Source: Pseudomonas sp. BP8 (GTDB taxonomy: Bacteria; Pseudomonadota; Gammaproteobacteria; Pseudomonadales; Pseudomonadaceae). Taken from it: a stretch of DNA of 64,000 nucleotides. Of this stretch, positions 8,870-17,354 are shown piece after piece. The notes under the pieces were generated by a model. That model made no database searches and was not told where the DNA came from. It was given only the letters and a program-made list of their open reading frames with translations. Both the position numbers and the translations under genes were made by a program. The stretch covers positions 3,192,501 through 3,256,500 of the forward strand of contig NZ_JAGINK010000001.1 in NCBI RefSeq assembly GCF_017875955.1, read 5' to 3'. Numbering within the stretch: the first letter of the stretch is position 1; each line of letters opens with the position of its first letter.

Positions 8870-9053
8870 AGGTCGGGTAGGACGAGGGCATATTCCAAGA
8901 TTTAGTCAGCAGAAAATCAAGCTGGTCAGTCGACCGATGGCCGAACGCTACGGCATCGCTATGGTGAAGTGGCGTCTCGCTGGCGATGGCCCCGAGTTCG
9001 TTCCGCAAGCTTTCGATGCTGGGAAGTTCGCGAGCGCCGAAACAGGTGGCTGA
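8870..9053 (+). pseudogene. C-terminal remnant of a second copy of the 98-residue gene at 26008
   Basis: The frame ending TGA at 9051-9053 reads HIPRFSQQKIKLVSRPMAERY…GPEFVPQAFDAGKF, closely matching residues 45-92 of the intact protein at 26008-26304 (IIPRFGQHKIKKVSRPMAERY…GPEFVALPIDVKKF). The N-terminal half is absent: upstream sequence to 8800 does not match. It is therefore a truncated paralogue inside the same island. Its stop lies 36 bp before the next small gene. Confidence 0.65.
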
Positions 9054-9089
9054 AGCCCCTATTCGTTCCACTTGCCTGGAGGTGTGGCT

Positions 9090-9248
9090 ATGCAGCCGAA
9101 AACTGAAGGCTCCGAAGAAAAGGGGCCTAGTAACGTGCCTTTCATCAACGATCCGGAAAAGCCTACGTCGCCACCTTTGAATGACGCTGATGCCACGGAG
9201 GCAGCCGAGGCAGAGGAAGACATTCAGGATGACGGCGAATCCAGTTAG
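9090..9248 (+). CDS. small acidic hypothetical protein
   Basis: 52 residues, MQPKTEGSEEKGPSNVPFI… ending EDIQDDGESS, strongly acidic and without hydrophobic segments. A good ribosome site (TGGAGGTG, 6 nt before ATG) supports translation. It is 16 bp upstream of the DUF2188 gene and probably in one transcript. Function unknown; similar short acidic proteins are frequent in Pseudomonas stress regions (general knowledge). Confidence 0.6.
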   Translation: MQPKTEGSEEKGPSNVPFINDPEKPTSPPLNDADATEAAEAEEDIQDDGESS

Positions 9249-9264
9249 CCAAGAGGAACACACG

Positions 9265-9450
9265 ATGGACAATTACCACCTCAGCCCGACATCAGAAGGA
9301 TGGGAATTGAAGAAAGCCGGTGCTGAACGCGCTTCCAAACGAGCGGCGACGAAGCATGAGCTGGTCAACGCCCTTGCGGATTTCTTTGATGGCAAGACAG
9401 CGTCGGTGAAGATCCACAAAGCGGATGGCACTATCGAAGAGGAACGGTAA
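9265..9450 (+). CDS. DUF2188 protein, 3' end cut by IS66
   Basis: 61 residues: MDNYHLSPTSEGWELKKAGAERASKRAATKHEL, then VKIHKADGTIEEER. The pattern of a short beta-rich domain with a helix and a closing I-H-x-x-D-G-x-I-x-E-E-R strand matches DUF2188. Family members usually continue past this motif (ERTYPR-type tail, from memory), whereas here the TAA stop at 9448-9450 lies within the left terminal repeat of the IS element (IS base 1 = 9447). The gene has therefore probably lost a short C-terminal tail. Confidence 0.7.
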   Translation: MDNYHLSPTSEGWELKKAGAERASKRAATKHELVNALADFFDGKTASVKIHKADGTIEEER

Positions 9451-9477
9451 GCGTCCGCCCAACTCACCTTGCGTAAG

Positions 9478-11013
9478 TTAGGCAGACACCCACTGATGCG
9501 GTAACAGTTGCCCGATCTCACTGGCCCGTTGCGTCGGCAACCGCGTCAGTACATCTTTGAGATAGGCATACGGATCATGCCCATTCATGCGCGCCGATTG
9601 GATCAGGCTCATGATTGCAGCTGCTCGTTTGCCGCTGCGCAACGACCCGGCAAATAACCAGTTCGAGCGCCCGAGTGCCCATGGCCGTATCTGGTTTTCA
9701 ACTTGGTTGTTGTCGATGGGCACAGCACCATCGTCCAGGTAGCGCGTCAGCGCTACCCAGCGTTTCAGGCTGTAGTCGAGGGCTTTGGCCGTGGCTGATC
9801 CGTTGGGCACCAGGTCGCGCTGGGCCAACATCCAGTCATGCAATTTTTTACTGATCGGTACCGCCATTTCCTGACGTATTCGCCAGCGATCTTCATCACT
9901 CATGTCCCGCGCCTGGCGTTCCACCTCGTACAGGCCGCTGATCGAGTGCAACGCCTGTTCGGCTAGCTGACTTTTGTTCGCCACATGCAGATCGAAAAAC
10001 TTGCGACGGGCGTGGGCCATGCAGCCGATCTCAGTGATGCCTTGCTCAAAACCAGCTTTATAACCAGCGAAGTCATCGCAAACCAGCTTGCCGTTCCAGT
10101 CGCCCAGGAAGTTACGCGCGTGTTCGCCAGCACGGCTTGGGCTGAAGTCGTAGACCACCGCCTTGAGCGCCGAAAACGGCGTCGTGCTGTAGGCCCAGAC
10201 ATAGGCTCGGTGGGTTTTCTTCTCGCCCGGCGCAAGCATTTGCACCGGCGTTTCATCAGCGTGAATCACGCCCTGGTTCAGAACGGCTTCACGCAGTGCA
10301 TCGACCAGCGGCTGGAGCCGCACACCGGTTTGTCCGACCCACTGGGCCAGGGTCGAACGAGCGATTGCCAGCCCCGCGCGGCCAAAGATTTTCTCCTGCC
10401 GGTACAGCGGCAAGTGGTCGGCAAACTTCGCCACCATCACGTGGGCCAACAAGCCTGCGGTCGGGATACCTTTGTCGATAACCTGCGCCGGCACCGGCGC
10501 CTGCATCAGTATCTCGCACTGACGGCAGGCCCATTTGCCACACACATGTTGCTCGACAGTGAACACGCCCGGCGTGTAATCCAGCTTCTCGCTGACGTCT
10601 TCGCCGATGCGCTGAAGTTGGCAGCCACAGGCGCACTGAGTGTCTTCGGGTTCGTGACGAATCACTGTGCGTGGAAACTGCGGCGGCAATGGCGCACGTT
10701 TCGGAGATTGCCGTGGCTCGGCTTGTGGCGAAGCTGGAAGGAGCTGTTTCAGTTCTGCTGCGATAGCTTCAAGGTCTGTGTCGAGCAGGTCGTCCAGCAA
10801 GCTGCCTTGCGCCGGGCTGATTTGCTCGCTGCGCTTAGCAAACTTGTGGCGCTTGAGCAGGGCGATTTCGAACTTGAACTGTTCGATGAGGATTTCATCG
10901 TTCTGGATCTTCCTGCTCATCGCCTCGACTTGGGACTGCAACTGCAGCGCCTGTGCCGCTAAGGCACGGAGCTGTTCCGGGGTCATCTGGTCGAGGTTGG
11001 GCGAGAAAGTCAT
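9478..11013 (-). CDS. tnpC: IS66 transposase TnpC
   Basis: 511 residues, full length for the family. In order: a coiled coil with RxxQFxFEIALLKRHKFAKRSEQ (residues 35-70), the zinc-ribbon region with CACGCQLQRIGEDVSEKLDY and CGKWACRQCE, then the DDE catalytic core (HADETPVQMLAPG, DDFAGYKAGF, and a late VENQIRP containing the Glu), and the C-terminal SLRSGKRAAAIMSLIQSA. The start at 11013 (MTFSPNLDQM) is chosen over an upstream in-frame codon at 11052. The gene appears intact. Confidence 0.93.
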   Translation of the reverse strand: MTFSPNLDQMTPEQLRALAAQALQLQSQVEAMSRKIQNDEILIEQFKFEIALLKRHKFAKRSEQISPAQGSLLDDLLDTDLEAIAAELKQLLPASPQAEPRQSPKRAPLPPQFPRTVIRHEPEDTQCACGCQLQRIGEDVSEKLDYTPGVFTVEQHVCGKWACRQCEILMQAPVPAQVIDKGIPTAGLLAHVMVAKFADHLPLYRQEKIFGRAGLAIARSTLAQWVGQTGVRLQPLVDALREAVLNQGVIHADETPVQMLAPGEKKTHRAYVWAYSTTPFSALKAVVYDFSPSRAGEHARNFLGDWNGKLVCDDFAGYKAGFEQGITEIGCMAHARRKFFDLHVANKSQLAEQALHSISGLYEVERQARDMSDEDRWRIRQEMAVPISKKLHDWMLAQRDLVPNGSATAKALDYSLKRWVALTRYLDDGAVPIDNNQVENQIRPWALGRSNWLFAGSLRSGKRAAAIMSLIQSARMNGHDPYAYLKDVLTRLPTQRASEIGQLLPHQWVSA

Positions 11014-11076
11014 GCCGCCGATTGTGCCAGAGCAGGCCCGAAACGACGACAAGCAGACCGGTCAAATGGCCGGCGA

Positions 11077-11412
11077 TTACAGCATGCTGATCACGCCACC
11101 CGTACCGACTCGCTGCCACGGCAAACCCAGTACCAACGCCTGGAGTTGTTCGCTGTCGAGTTCGACCTCGCAGCCGTGGCGAATTCCGGGCCAGTGAAAC
11201 TTGCCTTGGTTCAGTCGCCGCGCCGCAAGCCAGACGCCCACGCCATCGTGCACCAGTACTTTCATCCGGTTAGCCCGACGATTGGCGAACAGATAGGCGC
11301 AGTGCGGCTTCGCCGCACCGAACACTGCGATCACCCGGGCTAATGCGGTTTCGGTGCCGGCGCGCATATCCATCGGCTCGGTGGCCAGCCAGATTGCATC
11401 GATGCGGATCAT
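11077..11412 (-). CDS. tnpB: IS66 accessory protein TnpB
   Basis: 111 residues: MIRIDAIWLATEPMDMRAG, then AYLFANRRANRMKVLVHDG, then GVWLAARRLNQGKF, the standard IS66 Orf2 blocks. Its start overlaps the tnpA stop by 4 nt (ATGA at 11409-11412). It is required for IS66 transposition, though its biochemical role is unclear. Intact. Confidence 0.92.
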   Translation of the reverse strand: MIRIDAIWLATEPMDMRAGTETALARVIAVFGAAKPHCAYLFANRRANRMKVLVHDGVGVWLAARRLNQGKFHWPGIRHGCEVELDSEQLQALVLGLPWQRVGTGGVISML

Positions 11413-11729
11413 TGAGCGACAGCCCGGATAAATTGCGCGCAGCCCTCGGGATCTGAGGTTGGCCATTTCACTGTGATCACTTGGCCGGCCATGGGCAACT
11501 CGATGATCACTGACGCTTCGGCTGGCCGTTTAGGTACGGCTTTTAGCGGGACGAATGCCGGTAGTGAAGTCGCTGCGGGCTGGTCTCGATAGAGCGGCAT
11601 CCATTTTCGGATGACGTTGGCATTGATGCCGTGGCTGATGGCGACACTTGAGACAGTGGCCCCAGGTTGCAGGCATTCCTGAACGACTTGGGCTTTGAAC
11701 GGTTTCGGATAAGAGCTTCGTTGGCGCAT
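11409..11729 (-). CDS. tnpA: IS66 accessory protein TnpA (HTH)
   Basis: 106 residues. It has an N-terminal helix-turn-helix of the transposase-8 type (SSYPKPFKAQVVQECLQPGATVSSVAISHGINANVIRKW, residues 4-42), followed by a beta-rich tail ending VIIELPMAGQVITVKWP. First gene of the IS66 operon; probably binds DNA and supports transposition. Intact. Confidence 0.9.
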   Translation of the reverse strand: MRQRSSYPKPFKAQVVQECLQPGATVSSVAISHGINANVIRKWMPLYRDQPAATSLPAFVPLKAVPKRPAEASVIIELPMAGQVITVKWPTSDPEGCAQFIRAVAQ

Positions 11730-11743
11730 GGAAATCCTGGCGA

Positions 11744-11791
11744 TAAGGGCGATCGCGTCCGCTTAAAAATACGCGGACACCATCGCCCTTA
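11744..11791. repeat. 19-bp inverted repeat between tnpA and the IS right end
   Basis: Arms 11744-11762 and 11773-11791 pair at 17 of 19 positions around a 10-nt AT-rich loop (TTAAAAATAC). It lies inside the IS, 15 bp upstream of tnpA, so it could be a promoter-linked structure or protein-binding site; role unknown. Confidence 0.6.
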
Positions 11792-11829
11792 AAGCTGGAG
11801 TTCGGAAGGTGAGTTCGCCGGACGGTTAC

Positions 11830-12169
11830 GGTTCTGATGCAGAAAGGCCGGGTCAGGGTAAGGCCGATCGCGATCGATGGATTGGGAGGATCAAGAGCGC
11901 TTACCTCCCGAAGCGGGTGAACAGACGCCCCATTCTGATGAAAGGCGTACAACTGAAGCCCGACTTCGACGAGTTCGTACGCCACTTGTTTAGCTGCAGG
12001 CACTCCTGAGCCTCGCCCGCTTCTTAAGTTTAGGTGCAGATACCATCTGCCTCCGAACGGATAAAGGACATGGTCATTGAAGAAAAACGCTCCCGGTAAG
12101 GTCTCGCAGCAGGGCAGAATTTTTTAACAGGCATAGGAGTTTAACCTCAAAATTAAAACGCCTGAGGGA
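11830..12169. other. intergenic region between IS66 and the DUF1652 gene
   Basis: 340 bp. A plus-strand reading frame to 12009 ends …LMKGVQLKPDFDEFVRHLFSCRHS but begins inside the IS terminal repeat, so it is either a truncated gene end or chance. The part after 12010 is AT-richer and probably carries the promoter of the following gene. Nothing else recognised. Confidence 0.35.
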
Positions 12170-12469
12170 ATGATCATGGACCTTTATGGGCTATCTAATC
12201 TAGAAATTCTCCAGCTGATAGAGCGCGCGTTTCTACCAGATGTCTGCAGGTGCACGTTAGCTGGAGACCTCCTGAGCTTGAGCCTTACGAGCTATCGCGA
12301 GCCCAAAAAAAGTGTTGCGCTGCAGGCGGTTGATTCACAGGTCCTTAAATCCGCCCGTGAAATTGCCGGTTTGATTGCAGATGCACGGATTCAACTCGCA
12401 GGACGGACGGCAGTAGACGTGGTGCACGTAGCTGTTTCTGTAGAAGTGGGGCCACGGCGCGACCCGTAG
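12170..12469 (+). CDS. DUF1652 family protein
   Basis: 99 residues. The N-terminal half LSNLEILQLIERAFLPDVCRCTLAGD-LLSLSL and the central VDSQVLKSAREIAGLIADARIQLA match the short Pseudomonas DUF1652 family (helix, Cys-rich strand, helix). A GAGGGA lies just before the ATG pair at 12170/12176. The tail after residue 80 (VVHVAVSVEVGPRRDP) is longer than usual. Function unknown. Confidence 0.7.
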   Translation: MIMDLYGLSNLEILQLIERAFLPDVCRCTLAGDLLSLSLTSYREPKKSVALQAVDSQVLKSAREIAGLIADARIQLAGRTAVDVVHVAVSVEVGPRRDP

Positions 12470-12542
12470 GCCGCCCTGGCGATAGAGTACGTTGCGGTTC
12501 GGCGGTGCTCACGGCTGAGCCTCAGTGGAATAACATATGAAT

Positions 12543-15500
12543 TTACGAAATGCGTAATCCTTCGATAGTTTCTATCAGTACCTCATACTGCACAGGCTTG
12601 GTCAGGTGCTGATCAAATCCGGATAGAGTAGAGGATACCTTGTCACCATAGCCCGAAAGAGCGATGGCAGGCGTCTTCTGCAAATGGTTGATCTTGCGCA
12701 GTTCACCAACCAGTTGATGCCCGTCCATACCCGGCATGCCAATGTCCGAAATAATGACATCGTAGTGGGTAGCTTTGGCGTGCTCGACCACTTGCAAGGG
12801 ATCATGAAATGCTGTTACCACAGCTTCTTCCATTTCAAGTAACTGTCTCATGATGTCCACTATTTCGGTCGAGTCGTCGACGAGCAAAATCTTGATGCCA
12901 TGCAACCGCGCAGCTTGCACCGGACTCTGGGAAGGCCCATTGACCGATGACTGAGCACAGAGCGGCAGAGTGACGGTGAAGGTGCATCCAAGGCCGATAC
13001 CTGCGGAAGTGGCCGCAACGCTTCCGCCATGGGCTTCAACCAGCTGACGAACCAAAGACAAGCCAATGCCAAGGCCTTCCCGCTTGTGCGTGGAATGCTG
13101 ATGCGTGGCTTGACTGAACAGGTTGAATACACGATCCAGATCCTGTTTCGTCAGCCCGACCCCGTTATCGACAAATTGCAGTTTCACCGTGTCGTTCACT
13201 TGCTTGACAATAATTTGGATGACGGGATGCGCTGCGCTGAATTTCAGGGCATTGTTGAGTAAATTCCAAATCACTTGTTCAAGGCGCGTGACATCGCCGT
13301 TCACCCAGCAGTCACCCCTGGCCTCAGACTCGATCTCGAGCGTGAGGCGGCCTTCAGGACATTCGCTGGAGGCGACGGCAAAGATATCTTCCAGGATGGC
13401 CGTGATTTCAACCGGCTGCTTTTTGAGTTTCAGTTTGCCTGTGCGAATACGGGCGACGTCCAGCAAGTCGTCAATGATTCGCGCTTGGCTGGCAACCGCA
13501 TCACTGATGGTATCCACGGCCTTGCTGGCGCGCTCCGCTGCCCGAACTGCGGGTACGCGTCGCAAGATTTCAGCATTGAGCTGTATCAAGTTTAACGGGT
13601 GCTTCAGCTCATGAGACATCACGGCGAAAAACTCGTCTTTCATGTGACTGCTGGTCTGGGTTTCTTTAAGGATACGGCTTTGCTGCTCTTGCATGCGCTT
13701 GTGGCCAGTGAGGTCGCGGGCGATTTTTACATAACCGGTGAGTGAGTCACTTGTCAAAGTGGCGACTTCGCCACTGCAGTAGAAGCGTTCCCCCCCTTTA
13801 CGCACATGCCAACGCTCGTCTAAGCAGCGGCCCTCCAGGTGGGCCTTGCGCAGCTCCTCTGCCGGTACGCCGCTGGCGCGGTCTTCGGCGGAGAAGATCA
13901 GCTCGAAGTATTTGCCGATAACTTCCTCTTTGACATAACCAAAAATCATCTCTGCGCCCGTGTTCCAGTCGCTGATCATGCCGTGTTCGTCCATGACAAT
14001 GATGGCGAAATCGTGAGTGCTTTCCGCTACCAAGCGCATGCGTTCCTGCCCCAGTCGCAGGCTTTCTTCAGCGGCGCGGCGCTTGGTAATGTCGATGAAC
14101 GTCAGGACCGTCCCATTGATCAGGTTTTCGTTTGACCGGTACGGCAGCAAGCGGGCGATATACCAGCGCTGGTTGTTGCTGGGGACTTCGCGTTCGATGA
14201 TATTCAACGTTTCAAATACAGCCGCCGCATCGTCGGTCAGCTGCGGATAATCCAGCCGGTGGGTAATGTCGAGCAAGGAGCGGCCCGTGTCGCTGGCCAA
14301 CATGTTGAAAATGTCGGTGGTACGGGGCGTGAACCAGCGAATGCGCATGCTTTTATCGACAAAAATGGTCGCGATGTCGGTGGACGCTATCAAATTGCTA
14401 AGGTAGTCGTTGACTTTGTCGGTTTCTTCGACTTTGGTCTTCAGCTCGTAGTTGACGGTCAAGAGTTCTTCATTGATCGACTGCAGCTCTTCCTTGCTGG
14501 TTTCCAATTCCTCCGTGGCTGAGCGCAGCTCTTCGTTGATGGCTTGGGCTTCCTCGTTCGAGGCTTTGAGCTCCTCACTCGAGACTTCCGACTGTTCAAT
14601 GGTCTCCTGAAGCTGAAGTTTGGTTTGATGCAGTTCCTTTTCCAGCACGGCCAAGGCAGGGTCGTCCGCGCTCGACGATGCCTCATGCCGCTCAGGCGAA
14701 GACGGCGGGCCAACCTGAAAGACTACCAGGAACACGTCATGATCGGTGGCTTCGTCGCGGTATGGCTCAATGAGCACGCGTACACGTTCGTCGCCGAGTG
14801 TCGCCACACGCGAGCTCACGCGCTTACCGCTTTGCTGGGCCTGGTAAAGCGTGGTGCGCAACTCCAGACGCAGCGCAGGGTCGATCAAATTGACCAGATT
14901 ACGGGTAACTTCACCGGCGACATAACGCAAAAAGCGCCCCACCCCGTTGTCCAAGTGCAGAATATCCAAATTGCCGTCGACCACCAGGCTGGGCGGCTGG
15001 ATGCTTTCCAGTGCACGCCGATGGATATCGGCGAAGGAAATTTTCCCGGCACGCTTGGGCACCACTGGCACTGACTCATCGATGCCGCTGCGCACATAGC
15101 CTGCACGTGGAATGGTAGGCGAACGCCGTTCCGTACTGCTGAGCTTCGCGCGATAAATACGATTGCGCTTATCAATGGCGACAAACAGTTCAGGACACAC
15201 ATCGGCGGACTCGGATGAGCCCAGAAACAGGTAGCCACCGGTGCGAAGCGCGAAATGGAACATTTGAAGGATTTCACGTTGAACTTCGCGGTCCAGGTAA
15301 ATCATCAAGTTGCGGCAGACAATCAAGTCGATTTGCGAGAACGGCGGATCCGCCAGGATGTTGTGCTTGGCAAACAATACGGCATCGCGCACTTCCTTGT
15401 TGATCCGGTAGTGCGATCCTTCCTTGACGAAGTAATGGCGTAAACGCGTAGGTGGGACGTCGGTCAAAATGGCTTCGGAGAACTGCCCCGCACGGCCTTT

Positions 15501-16646
15501 GGCAATGGCGCGCTCATCCACGTCGGTGGCGAACAGCTGAATTTTGCGCTCGCTGTTTTCCAGCGACTGATGCTCCATTGCCAAGATCGCGAGGCTATAG
15601 GCTTCTTCACCGCTCGAACAACCTGCCGACCAGATGCGAATCTCTTCTCGCTGGGAAGGGTTCTGAGGCTTTCGTGCAAAAATTTCGCCGAGAACGCTTC
15701 GTTCCAAGGCTTCAAACGCTTCGCGATCTCGAAAGAAATTGGTGACGCCAATCAACATGTCGCCTAGTAGCGCTTTGGCTTCTTCGACATGCGCTTCAAT
15801 GTAATTGAGGTAGGCGGACAGGTCAGCTTGCGTGGTCACCTGCAGGCGACGCTCGAGTCGCCTCAGCACCGTCGCGCGCTTGTAGTGTTTGAAATCATGC
15901 CCGGTGCGGTTGCGCAGCACACCGAGTATTTGCCCCAGCAGGTGTTCATCGTCATATTCGGGGGAAACCACGACGGCGTCGCAAGGCTGGACGGCATTGG
16001 AGGCGGGCAGTCGAATCGTTTGAGCGTTGCGCCACAGATCGAGCAGTTTTTGTGGCATTTCGGCAACTGGCAATATGACATCCACCAACTGCGTTTCGAT
16101 AGCGGCCCGTGGCATGCCATCGAATTCCGCATCCTCCGGGTTTTGCACAAGCGTCACGCCGCCTTGCTCTTTGATTCGCGACAAACCCACCGCGCCGTCC
16201 GAACCGGTTCCCGATAGTACCAAACAAAATGCGCGGTGCTTGTGAACGTCTGCCAGGTCTCGAAAGAACAAATCGATGGCGACATGAGTCCCCTGAGGCC
16301 TGGTTGCAACATTGGCCTGCAGGTAGCCATCGTTCATCGCCAATTGCCTGGCAGGCGACAACACGTACACGTGATTAGGCTTGATCTCGCAACGCCCGGT
16401 CACCTGTTGAACGGGCATTTTGGTGCTCGAAGCGAGAATTCTGTCAATGACGCTTTCGTGATCGGGGGAGAGATGTAGCACCACCACGAATGCCATACCG
16501 TTATCGGCTGGCATGTTCTCGAGAAATTTCTTGAGCGCCTGGATGCCCCCCGCCGACGCACCGATGCCAACCACCGGAAATGTCAGCTCGCTTGGCACGA
16601 CGCCTTTGCGCTGCGGTAATGCGGTTTTGTTGTCGTCAGCGCTCAT
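12543..16646 (-). CDS. CheB-CheR-PAS-histidine kinase-receiver hybrid
   Basis: 1367 residues, one uninterrupted frame. Domains in order: CheB methylesterase (about 21-210; catalytic Ser in GIGASAGG, His in VLHLSPDH, Asp in GTGSDGAVG); CheR methyltransferase (about 225-500; RRLERRL, TNFFRD, SAM site IWSAGCSSGEEAYS, the VCRNLMIYL motif); a PAS-like linker; a long Glu-rich coiled coil (about 660-745); two PAS domains; HisKA with VMSHELKHPLNLI; HATPase (NNALKFS, GLGIGLSLV); and a C-terminal receiver (DVIISDIGMPGMDGH, KP). It is probably a cytosolic sensor of the kind found in P. putida and rhizobia; the signal and output are unknown. It stands alone, without a nearby response regulator or MCP. 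Confidence 0.93.
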   Translation of the reverse strand: MSADDNKTALPQRKGVVPSELTFPVVGIGASAGGIQALKKFLENMPADNGMAFVVVLHLSPDHESVIDRILASSTKMPVQQVTGRCEIKPNHVYVLSPARQLAMNDGYLQANVATRPQGTHVAIDLFFRDLADVHKHRAFCLVLSGTGSDGAVGLSRIKEQGGVTLVQNPEDAEFDGMPRAAIETQLVDVILPVAEMPQKLLDLWRNAQTIRLPASNAVQPCDAVVVSPEYDDEHLLGQILGVLRNRTGHDFKHYKRATVLRRLERRLQVTTQADLSAYLNYIEAHVEEAKALLGDMLIGVTNFFRDREAFEALERSVLGEIFARKPQNPSQREEIRIWSAGCSSGEEAYSLAILAMEHQSLENSERKIQLFATDVDERAIAKGRAGQFSEAILTDVPPTRLRHYFVKEGSHYRINKEVRDAVLFAKHNILADPPFSQIDLIVCRNLMIYLDREVQREILQMFHFALRTGGYLFLGSSESADVCPELFVAIDKRNRIYRAKLSSTERRSPTIPRAGYVRSGIDESVPVVPKRAGKISFADIHRRALESIQPPSLVVDGNLDILHLDNGVGRFLRYVAGEVTRNLVNLIDPALRLELRTTLYQAQQSGKRVSSRVATLGDERVRVLIEPYRDEATDHDVFLVVFQVGPPSSPERHEASSSADDPALAVLEKELHQTKLQLQETIEQSEVSSEELKASNEEAQAINEELRSATEELETSKEELQSINEELLTVNYELKTKVEETDKVNDYLSNLIASTDIATIFVDKSMRIRWFTPRTTDIFNMLASDTGRSLLDITHRLDYPQLTDDAAAVFETLNIIEREVPSNNQRWYIARLLPYRSNENLINGTVLTFIDITKRRAAEESLRLGQERMRLVAESTHDFAIIVMDEHGMISDWNTGAEMIFGYVKEEVIGKYFELIFSAEDRASGVPAEELRKAHLEGRCLDERWHVRKGGERFYCSGEVATLTSDSLTGYVKIARDLTGHKRMQEQQSRILKETQTSSHMKDEFFAVMSHELKHPLNLIQLNAEILRRVPAVRAAERASKAVDTISDAVASQARIIDDLLDVARIRTGKLKLKKQPVEITAILEDIFAVASSECPEGRLTLEIESEARGDCWVNGDVTRLEQVIWNLLNNALKFSAAHPVIQIIVKQVNDTVKLQFVDNGVGLTKQDLDRVFNLFSQATHQHSTHKREGLGIGLSLVRQLVEAHGGSVAATSAGIGLGCTFTVTLPLCAQSSVNGPSQSPVQAARLHGIKILLVDDSTEIVDIMRQLLEMEEAVVTAFHDPLQVVEHAKATHYDVIISDIGMPGMDGHQLVGELRKINHLQKTPAIALSGYGDKVSSTLSGFDQHLTKPVQYEVLIETIEGLRIS

Positions 16647-16732
16647 AGCAGGATTCTCATCGGAAGGACAAAAGCGGCCAGTCTAGTTCAGCCCGACGCG
16701 CAAAAAAACAGGCGTGTAAGGACGGCCCTTGT

Positions 16733-17065
16733 TCAATCGTTGAACGCGAGCGTACGCACGTGATAATGCTCGTCGTTCGTGGCGGCCGGTGCCGGCGTCA
16801 GGGTGTGCGCAACGTCGTTGCTGGCCGGGGGCTCAGGGAAGTCCCCGTCGATAATAGCGAGGTGTTCTAGTGCTTCTGCGTAGCACTGCAGGGCTGAAGC
16901 TTTCAGTCTTTTATAGCGTTCGAACTGCTCCGCATCCAATTGGGGGTGAGTCAACATTTGTTCCGCTTGCTGGATGCGTCTATGCGCCTCGCCGAACATC
17001 CGTTGATTCTGTTCAAGAGCAAGGGCTCGGCATCGTTTCAGTTCATTCGCTTCATCAGACTGCAT
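16733..17065 (-). CDS. small helical hypothetical protein
   Basis: 110 residues from the ATG at 17065 (MQSDEANELKRCRALAL), with GGAGAG 8 nt upstream. The first 75 residues are almost all helix with heptad-like spacing (QNQRMFGEAHRRIQQAEQMLTHPQLDAEQFERYKRLKASALQ is the core region); the tail is Pro/Ala-rich. No transmembrane segment. It lies 86 bp upstream of the CheB-CheR gene on the same strand, so it may share its transcript. Not recognised. Confidence 0.6.
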   Translation of the reverse strand: MQSDEANELKRCRALALEQNQRMFGEAHRRIQQAEQMLTHPQLDAEQFERYKRLKASALQCYAEALEHLAIIDGDFPEPPASNDVAHTLTPAPAATNDEHYHVRTLAFND

Positions 17066-17354
17066 CGCGGCGCTCTCCACATAATACCCTTTAACATGTG
17101 ACTGGGTGCGCCTCAGTGGGTGCTATGGAATGTGTTCGAAAATTTGAAACGTATGAGCGCTTAACGCATCGATTTATTCAACCCTCAGTTGCATACGGGT
17201 TGGGCATGCAACAGAAGCGAATAGGCGACTGAATATTCCTCAAATCAGATCCCCTAGGGAAAGGTATCTGGTGCAGCCGTTTGTCCAGTTTTCGGCACTC
17301 TGCCGAAGGGCAGGTGTTCAACCGTTCACCTAGAGCCTTTCAGGAGTGACGGTC

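Larger units (their letters stand above)
9447..11829 (-). mobile_element. IS66-family insertion sequence
   Basis: 2383 bp with three genes in the IS66 order (tnpA, tnpB, tnpC, all minus). The terminal inverted repeats match at 23 of 27 bases: GTAAGCGTCCGCCCAACTCA at 9447 inward and GTAACCGTCCGGCGAACTCA from 11829 inward. IS66 elements begin with GTAA and normally make 8-bp target duplications. The flanks here (GAGGAACG and GGTTCTGA) do not match, so the element has been involved in an adjacent deletion or recombination. Confidence 0.85.

Noticed and set aside
8793..9272. 159-codon minus-strand frame
   Set aside because: Lies opposite the small plus-strand genes and the remnant at 8870; no start signal or family.
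11891..11904. GTAAGCG-like sequence (complement) as an alternative IS66 right end
   Set aside because: Only a few bases match the left end, while 11803-11829 matches at 23 of 27.
11809..12009. Plus-strand frame ending …FDEFVRHLFSCRHS
   Set aside because: Begins within the IS66 terminal repeat and has no ribosome site; kept only as a note in the intergenic entry.
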